Positions 12,740 through 25,939 of a stretch of 64,000 nucleotides of DNA are shown one piece after another (the first letter of the stretch is position 1; the number at the start of each line of letters is the position of its first letter). This DNA is from Utricularia gibba (lineage: Eukaryota > Streptophyta > Magnoliopsida > Lamiales > Lentibulariaceae): positions 4,898,001 through 4,962,000 of the forward strand of contig CM007990.1 of assembly GCA_002189035.1 (NCBI GenBank). The letters run 5' to 3'. The translations under genes and the position numbers were made by a program. Below the pieces are notes generated by a model. The model was given only the letters and a program-made list of their open reading frames with translations. It made no database searches and was not told the DNA's origin.

Positions 12740-13015
12740 AGACATGATTATCAACATTTATGACATTTCATGTTATCATCAAGCAGAGAGATGGATTGCC
12801 AAACTGGATACATCATCTTGTAAGATGGAAATGAACAGCTTGAGCTCAACAGTGATTGTAGCCATGTTTTGATATTCAGTCTCAACAGACGACTTGGAGA
12901 TAGCATTCTATTAAGTTCACTCATCTGTCCTCAAAGTAAATGTAGCAACTTGTAAGAGAACAATAAATTGTAAGACATGTTGCCCAATCTACATCATAAT
13001 GTGTCTGCAATGCAA
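12740..13015 (-). mobile_element. Decayed Ty1/copia retrotransposon fragment (RNase H region)
   Basis: On the minus strand, broken frames give H-Y-D-V-D-W-A-T-C, then TSCYIYFED, then SKSSVETEYQNMATITVEL. These align with the copia RNase H pattern D-A-D-W-A-G-C ... T-G-Y ... S-S-A-E-A-E-Y-x-x-M-A-x-x-x-x-E-L. The frame is interrupted by a stop and a shift, so it is a relic. No LTRs could be located. Sequence up to about 13260 may belong to the same element, but I cannot show it. Confidence 0.6.
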
Positions 13016-15000
13016 GTTTCTAAGGCCAAACATAAAAGTCCCATGCGAATATGGAACATGTAGAGCAGCCACATCTCAGTGAGTTACTTGTGTGGTTGCT
13101 ACATTAACTAGTTGAAAGGTTGAATCATCCAGTGAGACGCACACAAGTTGTTTATAATCATGGTGATATATTATCAGAGAGCAGAATCCATCTGGGAAGT
13201 GGAGATGGCATTGATTGTGCATGTAGATTGAAAACAACTCAAGATTCAGAAAATACTTCACCTCCCAAAGGTCCCTCGGAATGAACTGATAATGAAAGGA
13301 CGATATGCTGATGTTTGAATAACTCCAGCAGAGTTCCTTTTTGTCTCTTCTATGAGGTCAGAGTAAAATGGAATTGAAAAACACGAACCACATTTGATAG
13401 CAACCCATCAAAAATACCTTATCCCAGCAGAGGATAATCGTACCTAATTTGATAAGAAAATACATAAATTCAAAATCTTATCGAGAAATATGCATTAAAA
13501 CAATAAATTCATACCTGCAAAATTCCCCTGTCATCATATAAGTACCCATGTGCTTGATATATAGATCACATGAAATTCACAAAATTAACCAAGTTAGATG
13601 GTAACCAAGGAGAATGTCGGTATAATCTAACGGAGTGTTCATCCCATCGCCTGTCATGTGGGCAGCAACTGCATTGGGTTAACGCCAGTTTTCCTAATCA
13701 CGCTGTAACCTACAACATTTATCCTTGGTATGCCTGAGCTTGCCACATCTCTTCCTTGAATGGATAATGCCATTACGTATTGCGAGCAATGTATGAATTT
13801 TTTGAATCCAGACAGACAACTCACAAAGATTTTCCATCAGTTACAGGCTCATCTCTCCCAATGAAACCATACATTTTTCTTCAAAGATCAAGCTTGCAAA
13901 TAAAAAGCGTTTCGCTATGGGCAAAACACATCAAATTAGAATAAAAAAATGGCTCTCTACGAAGTATCCACATGCATTTCTAATGCAGGCCAAGAATAGA
14001 AACGATGGAAGACGCCAACAAAATATGATTCACACTATCAAAAGTGACTCCCAAGAGTTAAGAAAATGTTCCAACTACAATTCCAGCAAGATGTAACAGC
14101 AATTAAAGAAGAACTACACAACAATGCACGATTTCCAGGACAAGAGCACTCACACAGTTGGTACTCCCACCCGGCACTCCGACGTTCTTGAAGCAAGAAC
14201 CAACAAAACCCCACAAAATTCGGAAAAAAACAAAAAGCCCGCCCCCACCTCCTCCCCTCGTACAAGGTGCTGTCCACGGGTCTGCACCATGAGTTGGGCC
14301 AGAGACTTGGACTACATCAACTTCCCATAACTTCACTGCTAGCAGACAGTCCATAAACGCACCTCCCAACACTGAAATCTGTAAAGAGCTCCATAAAATC
14401 GAGCCCTAAACCACTACTAAATCCGCTTCTCGCTGAATGATTTTTCAGCCCCAAGACATTAGAATTCAATTCCCCACGGAGGCCCAGAAACGAACAGGGT
14501 GATATTGCAACATTGATATTCATTTGGGGGCCCAAAAAGCAGACAATACAATATATTCATGGGCCCACATGACGCCATCAGTCGTAATGGATGACCGGGT
14601 CAATCTATCCTATTTATGGAATTAAATGCCGCGTGATGTTTTGACTACACAAGATTATCTCAAATTTTAATTTTTTGATCAAAGAATAGTCTTTAATTCA
14701 AAAGAATTAAATTTAAATAAATTTTTATTTCATAGAATTTATTCAAAAATAAAAAATGAGAAAATAATATATTCGTACCAATTTAAATCATCAAGTATAT
14801 GCTACCATTGGTCTATTTTATAAAAGTATAAAATTTCCTTTTTTTTATTCTTAGCTTAATTTGGTATGCTACCAACTCTTTTAAAATAAAATAAAAGGGA
14901 GGAATGCATTGCTTTAATCAGCGGTTCAGATGAATACACGTGTACAAGAGGTTTGGCTGTTGAACGGCTGAAAGGCGTTGGAATATCGAATGTTAGCTCA
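13016..15000. other. Intergenic sequence with no assigned gene
   Basis: About 13.3-14.6 kb is less AT-rich than typical spacer and has overlapping minus-strand frames (14038-14535) with no recognisable domain. They could be part of a non-coding transcript or an old gene. From about 14620 the DNA is AT-rich, then becomes the promoter of spermidine synthase. I see no tRNA or other structured RNA. Confidence 0.4.
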
Positions 15001-15085
15001 CTCGTCAGCCGACGAAGAGAAGGGAAACGGCACGACTGTGCATTTGTGTGACTGGCTGCACTATAAGTATTCAGCTTGAGGTTAA

Positions 15086-17192
<2,107 letters not shown>

Positions 17193-17270
17193 TAATTCAT
17201 GATCTAAGGTGCTTTGAATGTATAGTATCATGCCGCAAATAACAAGTTATATATGGTATTATAGTTGCAC

Positions 17271-19286
17271 TCAAACTAAACGCACATGACTGAGCCTAGA
17301 ACGAACATTAGACTTGTCATAAAGAGCCCCATGATCCACAGCCTTATATAGCACATTTGCCCCCTGTTTCTCTTGCTCTTGCACAGCTCCAAAGATGATT
17401 TCCTCTGGTCTCTTTGAGGTTTGCTCATAGAAAGTGTGTGGCTGAGACGCGATGTACTGATGGGGATGTTGCTGATGTTTTTTGTTCGTCTGATGCGTCT
17501 GAAACTCGCCATCCCAGCTGGAGTACAGGGCTCGACTTTGCCTAAGCTGCTGCATTTTCTCCAAATCATTTGTCATGAAGGCATACGTCTTTTTTGGGGT
17601 AGGAATCCCTGGCTCTATGGATGGAGGATCATCTTCAGCTGGAATAACGAAACTCTCTTGCAAAGGCCATGAATTTGCATCCTTGTATTGATATTCATTG
17701 CTTCTACTCTTGCTGCTCCTCAACAGGGGAACTATTCCCAGAACTTCTGCAGCTGCTTCCACGGTTTGTGTTGCCAGCCTCCCGATCGATCCCAGAAAGG
17801 TCACTCCTTGCTTTTCCTCATCATACTCCGAAGCCACTTCGGAATGCATCGAAGAACTCCAGGACTTCTGATATGGACTAAGTGAAACATAAGCACCTTT
17901 CATGGCTTCTTCCTCCTGCAGGAGGAAAAGAAACAAGAAGGGGCGAATGAGATTGATGGGGACCAGAAGAAAAGAGTGTGACTCAGAATCACCTTTCGGG
18001 AAGATGCCATTCTTTGTTGAAGCAACGCCATTATGTAACCTACGAATCCAGCAACAAGGAGCACACCGGTCCCTGCAGAGCATTGGAGCCATGACAGTTT
18101 TAATGGAAATGAACACTGCACAGGGAATATTGTCTGCTGATGTTGCAGGAGTTTACCGGCAGGAAAGCTGGTTGTGTACTGATAAGCGCAATCATGAAAA
18201 TGGAGTTGTATCTCCCTTATGGCCTTGTTCCCACGGTCAATGACTAGAAGAGAACAGCTGCTTCCAAGGTAGACCACATCGAAGTCATTTGAGAATCTTG
18301 CTTCTTTGCCTTGTCCGTCGAAGTGTGTGCCCTGTTTTCCACCGGCAATTGTAGTAACTCCTATCAGGAAGATGCCCAGATGAAGTTCAATCAACAGGCT
18401 TCAAGGAAACAACATGTGTAACTCATGAAGAGATTAACAAGAATAGAAGCTTACCAGTGTCACTTATCTTCCTGATGGCCATGTTATCCGTATCAGCAAC
18501 ATAAACATTTCCTCTGTCATCAACCGCTAGTCCTTTTGGATGATTCATTCGGGCGTCTTTACCTTTCCCATCGACATAACCACAAAATCCATCTGTGGAA
18601 CCTGAGATCAACCTTGGCCTGGTGTCTATGATTCCCAAGAGTAACCAGGTTAGTTTTCACAATGAAGATTAGCTGGGGAAAAACACAGAAGATGGGCATG
18701 ATCCTTGTTGTCAAACATTTACATACATGGATGCATGAGGGGATAACTTACACACAGATAACGAAGAAGATATCTTGTACAGATTACAATTAGCAGAATC
18801 CAAGATAAGAAGGTCTCCATCAGGCAAAACCTGTACAGAGTATGGCTCGATTCCAAGCTTGCTACCATCAAGCACCGTCTCCACATCATATCCACCTTCA
18901 AACTTCATTATTGGGCGGCGATTCAACGCTGGAAGAGTCAGGATGCAGGGAACGAACACAACAGCGTAGTCCAGTGAGTAATTACAAACAATCAGAGGCG
19001 AATAAAATATCCCCATACCTGTTATAGTAGTGTACCTCATCGACAAAACCCATTTGACCAGCATGGACAACACATTCGAAAGAAAGCTGTTCACAGGTCC
19101 TGGGGAAAAGACAACACAAGAAACATTACCCACAATGCGGAAACACACACACACCAACGAACAGCGTAAACATCACTACTTACTCGCCGGTGATGAAGCC
19201 GCGGAAGCACAGCATGGACAACTGAAAATGATAACAAGGGAGAAGAGCAACAGAAAGACAACGTTTTTCCTTGCATTCAATCCCAT
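17271..19286 (-). CDS. NHL-repeat domain membrane protein (486 aa)
   Basis: Exons 19184-19286, 19019-19099, 18752-18928, 18455-18625, 18157-18360, 17993-18072 and 17271-17915 sum to 1,461 nt in phase. An N-terminal signal peptide (hydrophobic VVFLLLFSLVIIFS) is followed by a beta-propeller-type NHL segment: EPYSVQVLPDGDLLILDSAN, then NHPKGLAVDDRGNVYVADT, then FDVVYLGSSCSLLVIDRGN. A single membrane helix follows (GVLLVAGFVGYIMALL), then a long polar, probably cytosolic tail of about 210 residues. This order matches a plant NHL family of unknown function. NHL propellers usually mediate protein or ligand binding. The ATG at 19286 is chosen because it begins the signal peptide. Confidence 0.9.
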
Positions 19287-20001
19287 TTGGGAAATTTTGC
19301 AAGTAAACCGAAGTGCGCAGTGACGAAAACAACTCAAAAGAGGAGTGACAAGCTCAGCATTGCAGTGCCCCCATCACCTGAACACTAAAAAAGGAGAATG
19401 CGAGCATAAATGCTCTCGTGGGTTTTGAGATTCTTGATGAAAAAAGAAGCAAGGGAAAGTTGAAAATGCTCGGGATTTTTTGAGAGGAGCGGGGCGTCTG
19501 ACAGAGACTGAAAGAGACAACAGAGCAAAAAGGAAGGAATAGTGTCTGGGCCCCCAGTCTCAATTACCCCCCTACTTAAATAACATAAATAATAATAATA
19601 ATAATAATTTATAATAATACTCAATACGGTACTAAAAAATAAAAGCACCGTTTTTTCAGCATTTCTGTTCCTTTTTTTTTAATAAAAATAAATCATTTTA
19701 AAAAAAGGAAGCCCCTTGCTTTAATTGCATAGATAATAATGTCTTACGGATCCATGACATCAAGTTTCTATTAATATAAACCTTCAAAAGTCACAAATTT
19801 TAAAAATATTATTGTACAATATTGCTACTTGTTATAATCGTTATTTAAAAAAGATTATAGAATTAAAAAACTTTTTATTATTTTTTTATTTTTATAAAAT
19901 ATAAAAATCATTTAAAAGCCCATCACGTTTATACTGGGCCGCCAGTGCGGATGGCCCAACAAGCTTTGAGATACAAGTAAGAGGCCCAAAGTCGGATATC
20001 G
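19287..20001. other. Intergenic sequence
   Basis: 5' flank of the NHL gene (minus strand), then AT-rich spacer with a TAA-type microsatellite near 19588-19618, then GGCCC-type motifs near 19935-19985 at the 3' side of the RSS3-like gene. No gene seen. Confidence 0.5.
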
Positions 20002-21585
20002 TTACAAATAAGTGACACCAGCACCTCCATCTAAAGCAAGGGCAGATCGTGAAGAAGCTCCGGTTGTCTCTGGGTCACGGCCGATACCCAATTGCTGCGG
20101 ATGGTGGTGGTGATACGGCGGCGTTGAGCCGGAGGCGCTCATCTCAGATACTCCATTATCACGGCATTCCTCCTCCTCCTCCTCGGCCACCGCCATCCCT
20201 TCTCCCGTGAGCCTCGAGAAGAGGTGATTTTGATGTTCGAAGTGAGTCGATGAGGATGCCACCGGAACGACGGATGGGAGCTTGGAGAGGAGAGCTTCGA
20301 GGCTGCTCATGGATGGGGTTATTTTCATGGGATCAGGAGTCATATGGTCAGTTGTTGAGGCATGTTGCTGCTCAGGTGCCATCCCTCTTGGGGTGCAGTC
20401 TGGGAATCAATGGTTAAGGAATACGCTGGTGATGTTGGATATGGCAACAAGACTCCTGGGATGCTCTCTATGTAGCTGAACTTCTTCTTTAGCAGCGCCA
20501 CACAGTTCAGATCTTCCATCACCTTTGTTTTCACACATGGTAGAAGGATTTTTAGGCAATGTGATTGGAACGGTTGATGTAAAGGGAGGATGAAGAAGAA
20601 CCTTGTGAATAGCTCCTAGTTGAATAACACCTTCTCTGACAGCAATCAAGGCAATTGTCTGTAGAACATTTGAAGATCTATGTGTTTAGTAGTTTTAACC
20701 CGAACAGTTTTCTGCATAAAAGGATCTAACTACCCTCCTCACCTTTATTCCAGATTGAAACTGAGCTTCCCAAGTCCTTGGATGCTGAAAAAAGAAGAAA
20801 TGGAAGACAGAGAGGATCAAAACCCTGAGGAGGAAACAGGGTAGCTATCCATCTGGTTAACGATATGAACTTACTGAATCAGCTGAATTGTGCCACGCGG
20901 GTAGAAAGTGCATTTCTTGATCATTCGGCTCATTTGGATCCATTTGTGGCCGTGATCAGCTGCCACCTTCCCAATCAAGCTGTATGAAAAGAGACAGTAA
21001 TTAAAGAGCAAAAGCAAAGGTACACATGCTTTTTTCTTGCTCTCCTGTCTTTTTATGAACCAGGGATTCCTCCCCATACCCCTCTCCATAATTGTAGATT
21101 TCATGAGACATTTTGAAGAACACCTCAGGTTGCAACCCCTGATAATGCTGCAACTCACAGTTCCGTACACCGACGACCCTCCGCCGCTCATCTCCCCCGC
21201 TGATGCTGCTGCGAAGTTACAGAAACCATCTTCCCACACCAATATCCTGAAACACCAGGAAGTAGCATACATAACAATGATGAAGTAAGAATTGAAGGAC
21301 GGGAAGAGGAGCAATGGCAAACCAGTTCCTCCTGTTCCCTCGAGACCTGTCATAGGCTCCTCCTCCTAGACCATCCCACCTATGATCAGCAAATACTTTT
21401 AACAAACCGTGTGGGAAAGAAGCGAGAAAGTGTGAGGAAGATTTCTAACTTGGGAGGAGGGTAGTTTCTTGGAAGGATTCTCCAGAAAACAGCATACACC
21501 CACTGAGCATTCTCATGAGACACAGGCTCCTGAGCGTGTGTTGAAGAAGTTGGGTCACACCCAAAGAATTCAGCTGTTCTCCCAT
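20002..21585 (-). CDS. RSS3-like protein with bHLH-MYC N-terminal domain; four frame breaks as given
   Basis: Exons about 21450-21585, 21323-21379, 21080-21246, 20875-20979, 20743-20784, 20602-20658 and 20002-20522. The encoded family (often labelled WNK-related; like rice RSS3) has a bHLH-MYC_N domain and is thought to act in jasmonate-linked transcription complexes. Seen: QLLQHTLRSLC, QWVYAVFWRILPRNYPPPKW, GAYDRSRGNRRNW, ILVWEDGFCNFAA, LQPEVFFKMSHEIYNYGEG, GKVAADHGHKW, HPRTWEAQF, AVREGVIQLGAIHKV and, near the end, SMSSLEALLSKLPSVVP. These conserved blocks lie in different frames, needing single-base corrections near 21520, 21161, 20934 and 20345-20400. Splice sites all remain good and the residues are conserved, so consensus errors are more likely than a pseudogene. 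Expected length is about 362 aa. The ATG at 21585 is in frame with the first block. Confidence 0.8.
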
Positions 21586-21954
21586 TGGTTTTTTGTTGCT
21601 GCAAGCTTGATGGGAAGAGAAAGATGAGCCCCACTCACTCTTTCTTCTTCATCTCCAATCCATTTCAAAGCTCTTTCTATCTTGTTCCAAGTGAAAGAGG
21701 CAAAATCCCAACATCACTTTACATGAAGCCACCACCTCCCTTCTTTATTTGATTCATTTCTACTTAGCTTCTGATGCCGTTTTTCATGCACACATTTTAG
21801 TTACAATATATTTGACGCATGTAACAAAAGTAATTTACTTTTCTACCCCTCTGAGGGTTAAAAACGTAACTTCCAAAGCATAGTTGACGTAATCTACCTA
21901 TTTACTAGTTTGATTTTCATTCTCAAAGATTACTTTTAAATTTATGTTTTTTTT
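21586..21954. other. 5' flank of the RSS3-like gene
   Basis: Leader and promoter of the minus-strand gene grading into AT-rich DNA, up to the left edge of the first tandem duplicate. No other feature. Confidence 0.5.
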
Positions 21955-22029
21955 TCTTTGTAGAAAGTTGGATAATAAAATAATTCGCACGTCAGCTTTA
22001 GTTTTTTCTCCCTTTAAAGATCTATAGGA

Positions 22030-22670
22030 GCTTTGGTTCACGAAAGGGAATCACGTTGGGAATTGTGAGGAGCCTCGAACCGGGTAGCTCAACCGGTGAA
22101 CCGTACGGTTGAGGTAACTGTGTGTGGAACCTTTCTTGCCTTCCCCAAAATAACTTCAGATGGAACAACTTAGACCCAAAGCTGGAAACACCAGAAGCAC
22201 CGCCCGGTGGGCGTCATTTATTGGTGTTTAGGGTTCGGACATTGATGCTACAGGGTGGTCACCGCATCGGCTGCTCCATGGGCATGGGGTTCTGTTCTGA
22301 GAGCAAGGGCAAAGTAAAGCAGGGGCGGGAGGTGATAACAACCAGTACCAACTGCTTGTTTCCATTTCCGTATGTACGTCAAGGGATGGTGTCGGTGAAA
22401 GGAAAAGCTCCAGGGCCGATCACGTGAACCCATTTCCGTCTCCTTTTGAGTGAATCATTGAGGTGCAGGTGCTTTGTGTGTGTGTGTGTGGCGCGGAGAG
22501 GAGGACCGGAGGGGGGCTGCCCTCATTCCCACATGCTGGACGCAGAAACTCAGGTGTCCGGTGTCCCCCGCCGTGTGTTCGTCGGAAGGACTCCCTCCCT
22601 CCCCCACGCGTGCGGATTCATCACCAAATCAACCAAATGGGGAGCTACAATTCCGTGCAATTCCTGAGAA
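22030..22670. other. Conserved block of unknown function in duplicate copy A
   Basis: This 0.6-kb GC-richer block recurs at 24395-25045 with only scattered differences. It has a short GT microsatellite (about 22476-22489). A plus-strand frame sharing the residues EVITTSTNCLFPFPYVRQG is open in both copies, but it matches no family I know and frames are also open on the other strand. It may be the remains of a gene, a non-coding transcript, or regulatory DNA. Confidence 0.4.
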
Positions 22671-23129
22671 AATCACGCACTTCGTCTGGTGCGTATAAGT
22701 GTGCGATTTTCAAGTTAGATGTTATATTTGATATATTATTTTTGTTTTATTTGTGACTATATTGATTTGATATATATTAAAATAACGTAGCATCCTAAAA
22801 ATCGAATTCCTAAAATCAATGGATCTCAATAATCGAATTCCTAAAATCAAGGAATCTCAACCTGAATGTCATATCTGGTACTCATTTTGATGCAACCTAG
22901 ATGGGGAGTGGCCCGGCCCATTTAATAGGCCCAAATTCTATTAATGGGCCTGTGCCCGAATGGTTGGATCGGAAAATGGAAATAGTTAATTAGTGGTGCA
23001 CGAGTATTTCATTCTTGAACTGGGGTTTGGGAACAAACCCAGCCAGAGTTTATTTCAACCATGGTTAAAGGAAAAGGCCCGGCCGGATCAGCAGTCGTAC
23101 CACGTGAGTGCCGCCTGCCGATCTCTTCT

Positions 23130-23647
23130 TCAAGGGTTCGCCAGAATATAGGCGTCAAGATCCTGGAAGACCTTCGCGAAGAAGCCCTTGATGAGTTCAG
23201 GGTCGGGGATGTCACCGCTCTCCTTATCGAACTCGGCAGACCAGTTCAGCAGCCTTGGGCTGCCGCCGTTCACGGACACGCTGGCCGTGTAGTTCTTGTA
23301 GAACTTCAGCAAATCCCCGTCGATGATTGCGTAGATCAGGGTCCTGGTTTCATCGTCTACCTTCTCGAACTTCTCCGTAATAGTGGAGATCCCTGTCAGT
23401 CCTGGATTCACGTTTACCGGATGATTAGCGGGGATTCGACGAATGCGTACATGACTAATTACAAACCTTGAGCGAATTTGACGAGACGGATGGATCCGAC
23501 GGATGCGCCATCGCCTTCTAGGACCTCGATGCTTTCGAAGAGATGGGGGAGAGCCTTGGGAAAGAAAGTGGCGGAGTTCTTGATGCCGTCCCAGACTTTG
23601 TTCTCGTTGGATTTCAACTCCAGTTCGATTTCGATCTTCGACGCCAT
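23130..23647 (-). CDS. MLP-like / Bet v 1 superfamily protein, copy 1
   Basis: Two exons, 23467-23647 and 23130-23401, give 453 nt (150 aa), the family's normal length and exon pattern. It begins MASKIEIELELKSNENKVW and ends FQDLDAYILANP. Major latex protein-like proteins are cytosolic Bet v 1-fold proteins with a hydrophobic ligand pocket; some bind steroids or hydrophobic compounds. A glycine-rich loop (LEGDGASVGSIR) and the Y-A-I-I-D-G-D-L strand are visible. The intron is 65 nt. The upstream sequence differs completely from copy 2 beyond about 50 bp from the ATG, so its promoter was changed by the duplication junction. Confidence 0.93.
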
Positions 23648-23699
23648 GGCCTCAGATTCTGGAACACAGCAAGCACAGAGCAAGAGATTGGTCTGATTC

Positions 23700-24330
23700 A
23701 GTTAAGAATTGAAGGATGCTAATTTGTGGATGAAAGCAGAATAAGAGTTATCCATTTAAAAATAAGGTTCAATCATGTTATTACAATCACACATGCATTG
23801 TAGTAATGCATTAAATGCAATCACCAATTAATCAATATATAAATAAATACATAATATATATTTTTCAATACTCTTACTTAGAGTATTTTAATCAATGCAT
23901 TTCCCAATTGTTCTTCAGAGTTCACATGTTTCAACTTCAATTTATTATTTTGCAAATAATCGTTAATAATAAACGATCAATCTCCACATATTTGGTAGTA
24001 TCATGATGAAGTGGATTTATAGCAATACTAATAATTTCTTTATTATCACAATTGAGAGTCATTGTACCCTCTTAGCAATACTAATAAGTTCATCGAACAA
24101 TCGTTTGATCCACACCATTTCACACATGGTTAAGTCCATTGCAAGATATTCTGATTCTATGTTGAATAAGTTACATTACTTAGTTTATTATTTCTCCAAA
24201 TTAATCATACTAACATTTTCTCTCTCACATTAAAATCAAAATTTTGCATATAGTATCATTATTTTTCACACACATTAACCGTAATATGGTTACTTTTCAA
24301 ATTCATCCTAATAATAGCCACACTTGTGCT
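23700..24330 (-). mobile_element. AT-rich spacer with a decayed Ty1/copia RNase H fragment
   Basis: Between the duplicates. On the minus strand (about 23890-24200) broken frames read E-S-E-Y-L-A-M-D-L-T-M-C-E-M-V-W-I-K-R-L, then [15 protein letters not shown], then [12 protein letters not shown]. These align with the copia RNase H and linker pattern E-A-E-Y-x-x-M-A ... C-E-x-x-W-L-K-x-L ... C-D-N-x-x-A-I-x-I-A-x-N-P ... H-x-R-T-K-H-I-E-x-D. Several frame breaks show it is dead. No LTR was found. Confidence 0.7.
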
Positions 24331-24394
24331 TTGTGGAAAGTTGGATAATAAAATAATTCTCACGTCAGCTTTAGTTTTTTCTCCCTTTAAAGAT

Positions 24395-25045
24395 CTATAG
24401 AAGCTTTGGTTCACCAAAGGGAAATCACGTTGGGAATTGTGAGGAGCCTCGAACCGGGTAGGCCAACCGGTGAACCGTACTGTCCAGGTAGCTGTGGGTG
24501 GAACCTTTCTTGCCTTCCCCAAAATAACTTCAGATTTTATCACCAACATTTCACCTTTTGGAACAATTTATACTCAAAGCTGGAAACACCAGAAGCACCG
24601 CCGAGTTTGTGTCATTTATTGGTGTTTAGGGTTCGGACATTGATGCTACAGCTACAGGGCGGTCACCGCAGCGGCTGCTCCATGGGCATGGGGTTCTGTT
24701 CTGAGAGCAAGGGCAAGGAAAAGCAGGGGCGGGAGGTGATAACAACCAGTACCAACTGCTTGTTTCCATTTCCGTATGTACGTCAAGGGATGGTGTCGGT
24801 GAAAGGAAAAGCTCCAGGGCTGATCACGTGAACCCATTTCCGTCTCCTTTTGAGTGAATCATTGAGGCGCAGGTGCTGTGTGTGTGTGTGGCGCGGAGAG
24901 AAAGACCGGAGGGGGGGCTGCCCTCATTCCCACATGCTGGACGTAGAACCTCAGGTGTCCGGTGTCCCCCGCCGTGTTGTTCGTCGGAAGGACTCCCTCC
25001 CTCCCCCGACGCGTGCGGATTCATCACCAAATCAATCAAATGGGG
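24395..25045. other. Conserved block of unknown function in duplicate copy B
   Basis: Counterpart of 22030-22670, with small indels (for example an extra stretch near 24535-24560) and a GT microsatellite near 24878-24890. Same uncertainty about function. Confidence 0.4.
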
Positions 25046-25279
25046 AGCTACGTTGCACGATTCACTGTCATTGGTGAGAAGTTTGAAGGATATGAAGATG
25101 TGTAATTTTTAATTAGTTGTTGTATTTGATAAATTAATTTTATTTTAATTATAATTGTATTCATTTGTATAATGCACATATATTTTTTTAAAATAATATA
25201 TTCTTAACGTATCTTAAAAATCGAATTTTTGAAATTAACAAATCTCCTACTAATGCAGCCCGAATCTTCCAGCTCGCCC

Positions 25280-25672
25280 TACAGCTGGGCACGGTTACGG
25301 GTTGACCGGTGTATCCGGCGGGTCAACTCGTGACAGGTCCAACCCGTAACCCGTACCGTCGAAAACGGGTCGGTTGTACATGGGTACGAGTCAACTCGGC
25401 GGGTCAATGTAAATGGATTTAGCGTGTAGTGTATTAAAAAAAATTGGGCTAACTCACAAAAATATAAATACATGATCAACCTATAACCTAATTATCAATG
25501 AATATATCTAATATTATTAAAATTAAAAAAAAATAATGACACGTATCAACTCATGACTCGGGACAGGTCAACCCATCCAACCCGTCAACTCATACCCACC
25601 AAGTCAGCCATTTCATTTTTTACCCGGCGGGTTCGACCCGTGACCCGCCGAGTCGACCCATGCCCACCTCTA
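25280..25672. mobile_element. hAT-like non-autonomous element (MITE)
   Basis: The ends are inverted: TACAGCTGGGCACGG at the left and, read from the right, TAGAGGTGGGCATGG (12 of 15 identical). They are flanked by an imperfect 8-bp target duplication, GCTCGCCC (25272-25279) and ACTCGCCT (25673-25680). Subterminal DNA is rich in GGGTCGACCCG-like motifs. Size, 8-bp duplication and G-G-T-G-G-G-C-A ends fit hAT superfamily MITEs. Duplicate copy A has the matching flank without the insert (about 22885-22900), which serves as an empty site. No transposase is encoded. Confidence 0.75.
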
Positions 25673-25939
25673 ACTCGCCTCCATTATGGTGCAATCTAGA
25701 TGGAGAGTTGCCCCGGCCCATTAATGAGGCCCACATCCTATTAATGGATCTTTGCCCGAATGGTATGGGCTCCTTCGTGGATTGGAAAGTGAAAATAGTT
25801 AATAGTGCACGAGTATCTCATTCTTGAGCTGGGTGTTTCGGAACAAACCCAGCCAGAGTTTATTTCAACCACGATTAAAGGAAAAGGCCCGGCCCGATAA
25901 GCTGTCGTACAACATGAGTGGCGCGTGCCGATCTCTTCT

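Larger units (their letters stand above)
21955..23699. repeat. Tandem segmental duplicate, copy A (carries MLP gene 1)
   Basis: Matches 24331-26513 in the same orientation over nearly its whole length: the left end (CTTTGTaGAAAGTTGGATAA), the 22.0-22.65 kb block of unknown function, and the MLP gene. The match stops about 50 bp upstream of the MLP start codon. Copy A lacks the transposon found in copy B. Identity looks high by eye; I have not computed it. Confidence 0.85.

Noticed and set aside
13555-13575. Short palindrome CATGTG...CACATG considered as a microRNA-type hairpin
   Set aside because: The stem is only about six pairs; far too short for a precursor.
20340-20410. Short intron to explain the last frame change in the RSS3-like gene
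   Set aside because: The only donor and acceptor pairs would give an intron of about 25 nt, or would delete conserved residues, so a one-base error is the better reading.
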